Assembly: GCF_000518705.1 (NCBI RefSeq)
Contig: NZ_JAEC01000007.1
Span: forward strand, 1-64,000
Source: Shewanella colwelliana ATCC 39565
Lineage (GTDB): Bacteria; Pseudomonadota; Gammaproteobacteria; Enterobacterales; Shewanellaceae
Direction: 5' to 3'
Length of the DNA stretch: 64,000 nt
Positions 43,575-50,981 of this stretch are shown one piece after another. Below the pieces are notes generated by a model that ran no database searches, was not told where the DNA came from, and worked only from the letters and a program-made list of their open reading frames with translations. The translations under genes and the position numbers were made by a program. Positions within the stretch are counted from its first letter, which is position 1, and every line of letters begins with the position of its first letter.

Positions 43575-44630
43575 ATGAATAGCCAACAATATCATTCAGC
43601 GACCTGGCAGCATGGCGAAGTGCGTTTAAGATGCGTCGAGCGCTGGCAAGAAACACATGATGTCACCAGTTTCCGCTTTCAGGGCGAACAGAGTGTCAAA
43701 TTCCACTTTAAGCCTGGGCAGTTTATCACCTTAATGCTTAACATTAATGGTAAAGCCGTTGGGCGCAGCTACACCATCTCTTCATCACCTTCTCGTCCTT
43801 ACTCTATCGTGGTAACTATAAAGCGGATAGAGGGCGGAGTGGCGTCAAATTACTTAGTGGATCATCTGCAGCCTGGGCATAGTGTTACTGCTCACGGACC
43901 CGATGGTGCGTTTAATTTGGTGGATATTAATGCAGATAAGTATCTGTTTTTAAGTGCGGGTAGCGGAATAACCCCTATGTATTCAATGTCTCGCTGGCTG
44001 ACCGATACACAGGTAGGCAGTAATATAGCGTTTTTCCATAGTGCTAAATCGCCACAAGATCTGATTTTTCACCAACCACTGCAGCAGTTAGCACAGCGCA
44101 ATGAGCACTTCTCGTTAACCTACTGCCTAGAGGAGGGAGAGATTAACGACACCGATACCTACCAAGGACGTATATCGTTAGCTTCTTTAGTCTCTGCGGT
44201 GGCTGATTATAAAGAGCGAACCATATTTGTCTGCGGCCCAGCACCTTATATGCAGGCGGTTAAAACTATGCTTGAGCAAGCGGGTTTCGATATGAGCCGT
44301 TATCATCAAGAAAGCTTTGGCGATGCACCTGTTGTGCCTTTACCTTCAGCGGCAGTGGCTGACTCAGCCAAATTTATGCTACATATCGGGGATGTTAAGA
44401 CGCCACTGTCCGCAAAGCAAACAGTACTGGAAGGCATCGAAGCCGAAGGCTTACCTATTATTGCCGCATGTCGTTCTGGTGTATGCGGGGCGTGCAAGTG
44501 CAAAGTTGAGCGCGGTGAAACCCAATCAAGCAGCTCGATGACATTAACTCCAGATGAGATTGAGCAAGGTTACATCTTAGCGTGCTCAACAACACTTAAA
44601 TCAGATGTGTTGTTATCGTTAAATGGCTAG
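43575..44630 (+). CDS. hcr: NADH oxidoreductase for Hcp
   Basis: Electron donor to Hcp. 351 residues: ferredoxin-reductase type FAD domain (GRSYTISSSPSRPYS), NAD domain (LSAGSGITPMYSM, FVCGPAPYMQAV) and a C-terminal plant-type [2Fe-2S] domain (CRSGVCGACKCKVERG ... LACST). It directly follows hcp, which fixes its partner. Confidence 0.93.
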   Translation: MNSQQYHSATWQHGEVRLRCVERWQETHDVTSFRFQGEQSVKFHFKPGQFITLMLNINGKAVGRSYTISSSPSRPYSIVVTIKRIEGGVASNYLVDHLQPGHSVTAHGPDGAFNLVDINADKYLFLSAGSGITPMYSMSRWLTDTQVGSNIAFFHSAKSPQDLIFHQPLQQLAQRNEHFSLTYCLEEGEINDTDTYQGRISLASLVSAVADYKERTIFVCGPAPYMQAVKTMLEQAGFDMSRYHQESFGDAPVVPLPSAAVADSAKFMLHIGDVKTPLSAKQTVLEGIEAEGLPIIAACRSGVCGACKCKVERGETQSSSSMTLTPDEIEQGYILACSTTLKSDVLLSLNG

Positions 44631-44760
44631 TGTGCATTGGGAGCATCTCTAAATCGGGGGTTTTTACCGATATTATTCGATGAGGAAATTTGCGCAATAG
44701 TAAGTGACAAAGTATGGTTAAGGTAGAACTGCTATTTTGCACTATATGGAGTCGCCAATT

Positions 44761-45096
44761 ATGCATTCGACCACTTCACCCAGTGTCGCTATTGATGACC
44801 ATAGCTTAGGGCATCTGCTTTATGCCATGATGGCAGCGTTTCCGCTGTTATTGTTACCGCCGTTGTTGGGCTTATTGATTAATGTTACTCAAAAAAGAGA
44901 TCATATGAGTCCGCTTCTCTATTCGCATATTCGTTGGCAGCGTTGGTCAATAGTGACAATGCTATCTATTATCATTTTAGCGACTATGGTGACGCAGGTG
45001 TGGATAGCGATATGCTTAGTTATATTAGGTGCTTTATGGTTTTGTCACCGAATAATTAAAGGTTGGCTGCAACTGCTCGATGGCCAAACGATATAA
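44761..45096 (+). CDS. Small inner-membrane protein, family uncertain
   Basis: About 111 residues with an N-terminal hydrophobic segment (about 15-38) and one or two more (about 60-95). The intervening HIRWQRWSI and the C-terminal HRIIKGWLQLLDGQ resemble DUF4870-like small membrane proteins. I place the start at the ATG giving MHSTTSPSVA because GGAG lies nine bases ahead; an ATG five codons upstream is possible. Function not known. Confidence 0.65.
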   Translation: MHSTTSPSVAIDDHSLGHLLYAMMAAFPLLLLPPLLGLLINVTQKRDHMSPLLYSHIRWQRWSIVTMLSIIILATMVTQVWIAICLVILGALWFCHRIIKGWLQLLDGQTI

Positions 45097-45122
45097 AAAA
45101 GAGGACCTAGGTCCTCTTTTTT
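45095..45122. terminator. Bidirectional terminator
   Basis: AAAAAAGAGGACCTAG and its reverse complement form a perfect palindrome between convergent genes. Confidence 0.92.
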
Positions 45123-45127
45123 ATTGT

Positions 45128-47119
45128 CTATTGGTAAATCGCTCTGAGGGTGATGTTTTGTTGCTGCAACTGGGTGGGCAGATCTTGGGTTGCATCGATA
45201 AGCGAGATCAATCCATCGGCACCTAGCTGTTTAGCTGCTAAAGATTGGGCATTGACCGTTGCAGGTGCGCAGGCGTAACTGGTATTAATGATCACAGGCA
45301 GGTGACTCAAAGCTTTGATGTTCACAAGTCCAGCAAGGTCCAGCGCCGGCATGAGTGCATCATTAAAGGTGCGAATGCCTGATTCACATAGCACTAGCTG
45401 CTGATTGCCTTTGGTCAGAATCGTCTCTGCCGCTGACAGAAATTCTTCGACACTCGCCATAGTATTGCGCTCCAAGATTATGGGACTATGCATAGCACCG
45501 ACTTTTTTCAGTAGCGGTTTATTAAACATCTCTTTTCCGGTGATTAACAACAGATCTGCATGGTCGCTGGCTAATTTTAGGTCTAGCTCTTGCTCAACGG
45601 CAATGATACAGGCTAGGTCAAACTGGCTGAGTGCTCGGGTCAGGTCACTAAGCTGCATATCTGCATCGAGTGCTTGGCTTATTCCCGTTATATTAACGCC
45701 TTGAAACCCCGCTTCCTTTATTTGGCTCGCTATTTGATTAGCACTGCCGCTGGTTGCTGCTAAATCTATTTGTGCGATGGCACCAAAATGTTGGCTGCCA
45801 ATAGCAAGTAATCCATGGACAACTTCAGTAGCGGTATGCTTATTGGCTTTACTGTAGCGAGGCTGTTCTGTTTGCGATGTCACCGATGTCACCGATGTCA
45901 CCGATGTTAGCGGTTGAGGCTGGCGACTGGTGGTTGGTTCAATCATTAACTGGCTGTTAGTGAGTTGGGTAGGACTAACCGTTTCACAGGGGTAGCAACC
46001 CAGCACCTTGATAAAACGGGTGATCCGTTCAAGTTCTTTTAATGCCTTTTGCATTGATTCATCGGCAAGGTTGGCATCAAGATCTAGATAAAACATCTCC
46101 TCCCATGGGGTGCCAGGAATTGGACGAGACTCTAATTTACTCATGTTGAGGTTATGTGCTTTTAGCACCAACAATGCCTCGACTAATGCTCCCGGTTTTT
46201 GTCCTGTAGCCATAATTAATGTCGACTTGGCTGGCAGTTGCGAGGGAACTGCAATCGCTTTTCGTGCGACGACAATAAAGCGGCTCTGATTTATTTTTTG
46301 ATTAGCCAGCTCTTGTTCAATAGCTTCAAGTTGATACAGAGCACCGCCTTCGGCGCTGCCAATTGCCGCAACGCTATCATCCTGGGACTCGGTGACTTTC
46401 TCCATCGCCTCGGCGCTACTTGAGCAGTACTCTAATTTGACATTGCCATGTTGACTGAGAAATCGACTGCATTGGCTTATGGGTTGAGGGTGTGCGTAAA
46501 CCGTTTTTATCTGTTTAAGCGTGCAGCCCGGTTTGGCTAATAAACAGTGACCGACTTCAATGGTGGTTTCACCAACGATGGCTAAGCTGGTATGTTGCAA
46601 GACATCATAGACTTCATTTATCGATCCCGAAGAGGTATTTTCGATAGGAAGAAAGCCGTAATCCGCGTGGCCAGACTCTACCGCTTGCACAATTTCATCG
46701 AAGCTCTTACAACCTAAATCGTGCATTGTTACTTGGCGACGTTCGCAGTAACGGGTCGCCGCTAAGTAGGAGTATGAGCCTCGGGCACCTAAGTACGCGA
46801 TAGAGTATTGCTGTTTTTGGAGGTCGGGATTTGCTCGGCCTTGCAGGTATGCTTGTTGATTGAGCACTGAGTCTTCGATGATGCTCTGATACAAGGAAAG
46901 CACATAGTGAGCATCTAGACCTTGCTCTCTCCCTTGCTGCACGAGCCTTGCGAGCAGCTCTTTTTCTCTTTGGGTATCACGGATCGGCCGAATATCCACC
47001 TCTTTACTGCGAGCTACATCTAGGCTCAAATCACGACGCTTTGCTAATAATGCGAGAAGTTCATTGTCGAGCGCGGTGATCTGTTCCCGGGTGTGATTCA
47101 AGGGATGTGGTTTCGTCAT
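45128..47119 (-). CDS. pheA: P-protein (chorismate mutase / prephenate dehydratase) with C-terminal DAHP-synthase-like domain
   Basis: 663 residues against about 386 in E. coli. In order: AroQ chorismate mutase (about 5-95), prephenate dehydratase (about 105-285, IAYLGARGSYSYLA, with SRF in place of the usual TRF), ACT regulatory domain (about 300-375, ESRPIPGTPWEEMFYLD), a linker with TSVTSVTSVTSQ (near 400), and an extra domain (about 430-655). The extra part resembles type I-beta DAHP synthase (FNKPLLKKVGAMHSPIILER, QQLVLCESGIRTF, LSHLPVI). It lacks the GPCS cysteine, the KPRTS loop, the KRG lysine (ERN) and the DPSH histidine (NTSY), so it is probably not catalytic. Transcription is attenuated through pheL. 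Confidence 0.93.
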   Translation of the reverse strand: MTKPHPLNHTREQITALDNELLALLAKRRDLSLDVARSKEVDIRPIRDTQREKELLARLVQQGREQGLDAHYVLSLYQSIIEDSVLNQQAYLQGRANPDLQKQQYSIAYLGARGSYSYLAATRYCERRQVTMHDLGCKSFDEIVQAVESGHADYGFLPIENTSSGSINEVYDVLQHTSLAIVGETTIEVGHCLLAKPGCTLKQIKTVYAHPQPISQCSRFLSQHGNVKLEYCSSSAEAMEKVTESQDDSVAAIGSAEGGALYQLEAIEQELANQKINQSRFIVVARKAIAVPSQLPAKSTLIMATGQKPGALVEALLVLKAHNLNMSKLESRPIPGTPWEEMFYLDLDANLADESMQKALKELERITRFIKVLGCYPCETVSPTQLTNSQLMIEPTTSRQPQPLTSVTSVTSVTSQTEQPRYSKANKHTATEVVHGLLAIGSQHFGAIAQIDLAATSGSANQIASQIKEAGFQGVNITGISQALDADMQLSDLTRALSQFDLACIIAVEQELDLKLASDHADLLLITGKEMFNKPLLKKVGAMHSPIILERNTMASVEEFLSAAETILTKGNQQLVLCESGIRTFNDALMPALDLAGLVNIKALSHLPVIINTSYACAPATVNAQSLAAKQLGADGLISLIDATQDLPTQLQQQNITLRAIYQ
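45876..45908. repeat. 9-bp tandem repeat in the pheA linker
   Basis: GATGTCACC occurs three times exactly plus a partial copy. On the coding strand it gives repeated Ser-Val-Thr in the linker between the ACT domain and the DAHP-synthase-like domain. Length variation would stay in frame. Confidence 0.9.
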
Positions 47120-47163
47120 GCTGTCCTCTATTTTTGAACAATTCTTGATTAAGGGTATAAAGC

Positions 47164-47192
47164 AAAAAGCCCCCCATAATGGGAGGCTTTGG
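47164..47192 (-). terminator. pheA attenuator terminator
   Basis: On the minus strand AAAGCCTCCC pairs with GGGGGGCTTT, followed by TTGCTTT. An alternative pairing of GGGAGGCGGAATTT (at the leader stop) with AAATTCC and GCCTCCC would prevent it, and ATTCC/GGAAT with CCCT/AGGG gives the protector hairpin. This is the standard attenuator geometry. Confidence 0.85.
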
Positions 47193-47230
47193 AATTTTTA
47201 CTTTCGTTTTTACACCGAAATTCCGCCTCC

Positions 47231-47284
47231 CTAGAAGGGTGGAATAAAAAAGAAAGTAAAAAATATTGTGTTTAAAAATTTCAT
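47231..47284 (-). CDS. pheL: Phenylalanine operon leader peptide
   Basis: 17 residues, MKFLNTIFFTFFFIPPF, with seven phenylalanines, directly ahead of the attenuator. Ribosome stalling at the Phe codons when Phe-tRNA is scarce should favour the antiterminator. E. coli PheL has the same character and position between raiA and pheA. Confidence 0.9.
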   Translation of the reverse strand: MKFLNTIFFTFFFIPPF

Positions 47285-47291
47285 AGCCCTC

Positions 47292-47320
47292 AAAGTAGAT
47301 CGCACGGTGCAGAGTGTCAA
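47292..47320 (-). promoter_or_regulatory. Candidate sigma-70 promoter of pheL-pheA
   Basis: TTGACA, a 17-base spacer and TACTTT read on the minus strand. Spacing and -35 are ideal, but transcription would start almost at the pheL ATG, leaving little room for a ribosome binding site, so the true -10 could differ. Confidence 0.5.
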
Positions 47321-47365
47321 TGAAAAATTATGCAATATGAGGAATTATCGGTTTGCTATCGGCAT

Positions 47366-47391
47366 GAAAAAGCGCACCGTGGGGTGCGCTT
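47366..47391 (-). terminator. Minus-strand terminator after the structured repeat array
   Basis: AGCGCACC-CCAC-GGTGCGCT then TTTTTC read on the minus strand; the plus-strand side has no T-run. It closes transcription coming from raiA and across the four repeat elements, before the pheL promoter. Confidence 0.8.
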
Positions 47392-47499
47392 AGTTGGATC
47401 AGGGATAAATCATTCAAAACTTCGCTTTCCTCCCTATTGATGACTAGCTTTCAAAAATGGCTTCTATGCTAGCAGGATAGGTAACCCTAGTGATTGCTC

Positions 47500-47577
47500 A
47501 GGCGAAGTTGCTATTATATTAGCAGTGTTCCAAGTGCGACGTTTTTATGTCGTATGGCTTGGCTTCAAATATCGCCT
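47500..47577 (-). repeat. Structured repeat element, copy 1
   Basis: Closing stem AGGCGA / TCGCCT encloses hairpin 1 (GCTA-N6-TAGC, 47511-47524), the linker AGTGTT, and hairpin 2 (CCAAG ... CTTGG with inner CGAC/GTCG). Bases are quoted on the plus strand; the flanking terminator suggests transcription on minus. Confidence 0.65.
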
Positions 47578-47664
47578 ACATAACTTACCAAATCAGATAT
47601 CAAAACTCTTATCTCTCCTTATTTCATATGTTTCCCAAAAGCAGAAACCGATCAGTTATAAGAG

Positions 47665-47737
47665 AGGCGACCTTGTGTAGCATGTTAGCTAATTCCGTGT
47701 AGTTACTAAAACAACTTTACGGCTATTGTTGTCGCCT
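47665..47737 (-). repeat. Structured repeat element, copy 2
   Basis: Closing stem AGGCGAC / GTCGCCT, then GTTAGCTAATT and hairpin 2 (CCGT, AGTT ... AACT, ACGG). Hairpin 1 is weak in this copy. The core GTTAGCTAATT is identical to copy 3. Confidence 0.65.
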
Positions 47738-47842
47738 ATGTTTGTTACTGTGCAAAATCTGATTCAAGTGGTACCGATCTCCTTTGCCTAGTGTAAGCCA
47801 TCTAAACGAGCATATTACATCTGTCTTTTATAAGTATAACAA

Positions 47843-47920
47843 GGGATGGCAACATCGCTAGCTCGTTAGCTAATTTCCTTTAGTTACTGAGTAACTATCT
47901 GGGTTGATATGATTGCCGCC
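47843..47920 (-). repeat. Structured repeat element, copy 3
   Basis: Closing stem GGCAA / TTGCC, extended by GGG / CCC with a bulge. Hairpin 1 is GCTA-N6-TAGC, the linker TAATTT, and hairpin 2 contains AGTTACT / AGTAACT inside CC/GG. Confidence 0.65.
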
Positions 47921-47999
47921 CCTTATTCCTGCTATTGAAAGACGTTTTAACACATTGTTTAAATATTAATTATGCTCCACATTTTTACTAACTGAGGTG

Positions 48000-48064
48000 A
48001 CCGATGATAATGCTACGTGGGTAGCTAATGTTCCAGTTTCTGTCTGGGCTGACATTGCATCGGT
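48000..48064 (-). repeat. Structured repeat element, copy 4
   Basis: Closing stem ACCGATG / CATCGGT, unlike the other copies in sequence but equally paired. Hairpin 1 is GCTA-N6-TAGC, the linker TAATGTT and hairpin 2 CCAG / CTGG. It starts 12 bases past the raiA stop. Confidence 0.65.
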
Positions 48065-48075
48065 GTTCCTCTGAG

Positions 48076-48447
48076 TTACGCGACATACTCCTTATCGAGT
48101 GTTTCGTCATATTCATCGTCGAAGTCGTCTGCTGCTTCTGTTTCTACTACTGTTGCTGCGCGGCGTAAGCCTTCTGGTTTGTGGTTCAAGCGATTAAGTT
48201 GTTTCTCCAATTTCTGCCCCATGGCATTAATCGCTGCGTATAAATCTTTGTCTGTTGCTTGAGCAAATAGTTTATTATTTGGAATACCAACTGAAGCTTC
48301 TATTTTAAATCCTTGCTTCTCTTGAACTATGATTATGTGTGGATTAATTAATTGAATATCGTGTCTGCTTAACTTCTCTAATCGGCTCTCAATGCGTTCG
48401 CGGATAGGTGCTGTGACGTCGAAATCTTTACTGGTAATCTTAATCAT
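48076..48447 (-). CDS. raiA: Ribosome hibernation factor RaiA/HPF family
   Basis: 123 residues, short-form hibernation factor that binds the 30S A/P site region and inactivates ribosomes in stationary phase or stress. MIKITSKDFDVTAPIRERIESRLEKL, the HIIIVQEKQGFKIEASV strand and DLYAAINAMGQKLEKQL helix are typical, and an acidic tail follows. Position before pheL-pheA is as in E. coli, which favours RaiA (YfiA) over Hpf. A CRP site lies upstream. No terminator follows the stop, so the transcript probably enters the repeat array. Confidence 0.9.
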   Translation of the reverse strand: MIKITSKDFDVTAPIRERIESRLEKLSRHDIQLINPHIIIVQEKQGFKIEASVGIPNNKLFAQATDKDLYAAINAMGQKLEKQLNRLNHKPEGLRRAATVVETEAADDFDDEYDETLDKEYVA

Positions 48448-48501
48448 ATGTCGAACCTTTCGTTGTTTCCTTGAGTTCAGATTACCAATTTCACGCCCTT
48501 A

Positions 48502-48524
48502 AAATGTGATGCGTGTCACGTTTT
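48502..48524. promoter_or_regulatory. CRP-type site upstream of raiA
   Basis: TGTGA (48505-48509), six bases, TCACG (48516-48520), within AAAA/TTTT flanks. One mismatch to the CRP core. About 60 bases ahead of the raiA start on the minus strand. Confidence 0.6.
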
Positions 48525-48720
48525 GGCGGGCTGTTTTTACTGTTCGCTCTTTATTTGACCCCTTAGACAAATTTGCTAAATAAACATTAGTAATGGCTTG
48601 TATTTCTCTGAATAAGGGCTCATATTTGACTGAATAACCGCTTAAGCTTAATTCTATTTGCCTCTCCTGATCGCTTCAAATATCATCTGTGACATCATTT
48701 TCCGTAGTTAGAGAAATTAG

Positions 48721-49404
48721 ATGCTTGCTAACGATTCAACCCCTGTTCGTAAAATCAAAGTGAAAGTATGGGATCTGCCTACGCGCGTATTTCATTGGGT
48801 CATGATAGTTCTACTTGGTGCGCTGTGGTGGACCGCTGAGAATGGTGAGATGGGGTGGCATCAAGTTTTTGCGTACTCATTGATGGTACTGATTGTATTT
48901 CGTCTGGTGTGGGGATTCATCGGCAGTGATACGTCGCGATTTAGTCATTTTGTTAAACCTCCTGGATATGTGATGGCATACGTTAAGCAGCCTAAGCATA
49001 TAGGCATTGGCCATAACCCTATAGGTGGTTATATGGTGGTGACTATGATTGCGGTTTTGTTGTTTCAGCTTGTCAGTGGTTTATTTGCAACCGATGATAT
49101 CTTTACCGAAGGCCCGCTTTATAGTTTTGTGAGCAGCGATGTCAGTAGTACCTTAACGTCGTTGCATAAGAGTAATTTTAATATCTTGTTAGGTTTGGTT
49201 GTTCTGCACGTCTTAGCTGTCATAGTACACGGTCTAAAAGGCGATAAGTTGGTTGGCGCGATGATAACCGGCTATAAATTTGTGACTCATGAAGTTAAAG
49301 GTGAGGTTAAGTTTAGATCTAACGTTATTGCATTAATTTTAGTGTGCGTATTGGCTGGCGTGACAGCAAACTTTCTTATTTTACCTCTTACCGCGATGCT
49401 ATAG
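48721..49404 (+). CDS. Cytochrome b561 family protein
   Basis: 227 residues, four hydrophobic segments in the inner membrane. VKVWDLPTRVFHWVMIVLLG at the N-terminus and VVLHVLAVIVHGLKGDKLV near the C-terminus carry the heme-ligand histidines of the bacterial diheme b561 / hydrogenase-type cytochrome b family. It is convergent with a c-type cytochrome gene, a plausible electron partner. Physiological donor unknown. Confidence 0.87.
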   Translation: MLANDSTPVRKIKVKVWDLPTRVFHWVMIVLLGALWWTAENGEMGWHQVFAYSLMVLIVFRLVWGFIGSDTSRFSHFVKPPGYVMAYVKQPKHIGIGHNPIGGYMVVTMIAVLLFQLVSGLFATDDIFTEGPLYSFVSSDVSSTLTSLHKSNFNILLGLVVLHVLAVIVHGLKGDKLVGAMITGYKFVTHEVKGEVKFRSNVIALILVCVLAGVTANFLILPLTAML

Positions 49405-49412
49405 ATAATATG

Positions 49413-49440
49413 AGCTTTAGCGGCTTAAGAGCCGCTAAAG
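49413..49440. other. Strong hairpin between convergent cytochrome genes
   Basis: CTTTAGCGGCT pairs exactly with AGCCGCTAAAG around TAAG. There is no T-run on either side, so it may end transcription poorly or protect 3' ends. Confidence 0.6.
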
Positions 49441-49473
49441 CGAGAAAGGTAAACTGAACTTAACTCAATAAGA

Positions 49474-49935
49474 TTAATCTTTTTTATAGACGTCGTGGCA
49501 GCCTTTACAGCTTTTGCCTGTGTTCATAAATGCCGCTTTAATAGCATCTTTATCTTCTGATTTTGCCGCAATAGCTAGCTTAGCTGCATTGTCTTGGAAA
49601 GCCGTCATTTTGGCATCGAAATCTGTTTTCTCCGCCCAGATTTTTGCCAATGCTTCAGTCTCACCTTTGTCTGAACCTGCTACAAAACCTTCAGCTGGCA
49701 ATTGGCTTAAGGCGGCAACATTTTGTGCGCGCATTGCAAATACCTCTGCATCAAAAGGCTTTTTACCTTTTAGCATGGCACCCATGTCACCGAAGTTATG
49801 AGCGATTAAACCAAACGCAGATTGACGGTAATGAATCGCATCATCGCTTTCTTTGAAGTTATTAGCGTGCACTGCGGTAGCGGTAACTGCTGTTGCTGCG
49901 ATAGCAAGTAGAGTAAGTTTAAGCTGTTTTTTCAT
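49474..49935 (-). CDS. Periplasmic cytochrome c' / c556-type
   Basis: About 153 residues with a signal peptide (MKKQLKLTLLAIAATAVTATAVHA). The heme motif CKGCH lies at the C-terminus followed by DVYKKD, the arrangement of cytochrome c' and c556 four-helix bundles. It may carry electrons or bind NO. ATG at 49935 is preferred over a GTG five codons earlier because it begins the signal peptide with basic residues. Confidence 0.88.
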   Translation of the reverse strand: MKKQLKLTLLAIAATAVTATAVHANNFKESDDAIHYRQSAFGLIAHNFGDMGAMLKGKKPFDAEVFAMRAQNVAALSQLPAEGFVAGSDKGETEALAKIWAEKTDFDAKMTAFQDNAAKLAIAAKSEDKDAIKAAFMNTGKSCKGCHDVYKKD

Positions 49936-50158
49936 TGGGACTGCTCTCACGTGTTAGGTTGTTTTTGTGAACTGACGCAGTATTCTAATCATAATCAACT
50001 ATCAGATACTAATCATTTTTATTGATGCTTCTAGGTAATTTGTTGCTGAGTGTGTCTTGGGAGTTTGCTCACGAAGTTATAGCAACGATGCAGTAGCCAC
50101 GATTAACCGTTTGTTGTTACACTTCACGTAATGGTACACAAGTACGAAAGAGGTGGTT

Positions 50159-50434
50159 GTGCGAGCTAATTGGGACCTTGTTTTAGAGAAAGTCGTCGGG
50201 CTGCAAGATCATAGTGCGTTGGTCGATTTGTTTGAGTTGCTGCTGACAGAAGAGGAGCGGAGCGCTATAGCTGGCCGTTTAACCGTGTTTAAAGCGTTAC
50301 TTGAGGGCAACATGAGTCAACGGCAAATTGCCGCGGAATACGAGATAAGTATTGCGACAATTACACGGTGCTCTAATTACCTGAAGCATATGACTGCAGG
50401 GCAGCGAGAAGCAATTAAAGCACTAATCTTGTAA
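50159..50434 (+). CDS. trpR: Trp operon repressor
   Basis: About 91 residues. EEERSAIAGRLTVFKALLEGNMSQRQIAAEYEISIATITRCSNYLK is the TrpR helix-turn-helix region. GTG start supported by AGAGG about six bases ahead; a second GTG lies two codons earlier. GTAC-ACAA-GTAC just upstream (50134-50145) may be its own operator. Confidence 0.92.
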   Translation: MRANWDLVLEKVVGLQDHSALVDLFELLLTEEERSAIAGRLTVFKALLEGNMSQRQIAAEYEISIATITRCSNYLKHMTAGQREAIKALIL

Positions 50435-50446
50435 CTTTTATATTAT

Positions 50447-50827
50447 CTAAAAAATTTTATTGGTAGCCGTGGATTGGTGTTTGCGGTAGTGACTGCGTTG
50501 CATGAGCAGGTAAAGGGCATAACAAAGTAGCGCTGCTGCAACGTAGCCACCAATACCAACAGGTGAAAACCTCAACAGTAGTGCGGCACTCAACAGATAA
50601 ATAAAGGGGACTTGATCATAGAGGGCTTCTGGTAATAATCCATGTTTACGCCTTTTTCTGGGATCAGTGCGGCGGTTTTTAGAGCGTAAGTTGTAAATAC
50701 GCGCACCTAACACAAACACCAACAAGGCCAACACCACTGCGATGGATTCTTGATGTAACACTATGGTTGAACCGCCTACAAGTAGGTAGCTGGTGGGTAA
50801 TATCTCATATATAGATCTGGCTATCAT
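50447..50827 (-). CDS. Small membrane protein, unknown
   Basis: 126 residues. Hydrophobic segments near 25-45, 72-87 and 90-110, and a very basic loop between (LRSKNRRTDPRKRRKHG). I do not recognise the family. It is convergent with trpR and oriented with slyD, but slyD has its own terminator. Confidence 0.6.
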   Translation of the reverse strand: MIARSIYEILPTSYLLVGGSTIVLHQESIAVVLALLVFVLGARIYNLRSKNRRTDPRKRRKHGLLPEALYDQVPFIYLLSAALLLRFSPVGIGGYVAAALLCYALYLLMQRSHYRKHQSTATNKIF

Positions 50828-50882
50828 AACTGTGTCCTAAATTACCTATCAGCATCCTGCTGCACTTACAATAAGTCTAAAT

Positions 50883-50922
50883 GAAAAAAGCTGGCAAAAC
50901 CCAAAAAAAGGGTGCCAGCTTA
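50883..50922 (-). terminator. Terminator after slyD
   Basis: On the minus strand AAGCTGGCA/CCC pairs with GGG/TGCCAGCTT (small bulge) followed by TTTTTT. Confidence 0.8.
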
Positions 50923-50981
50923 GAATATTACTACCTTAGTACTAAAGTAGTAATATCAAATTCAACTAATAGTGCTAGGTA

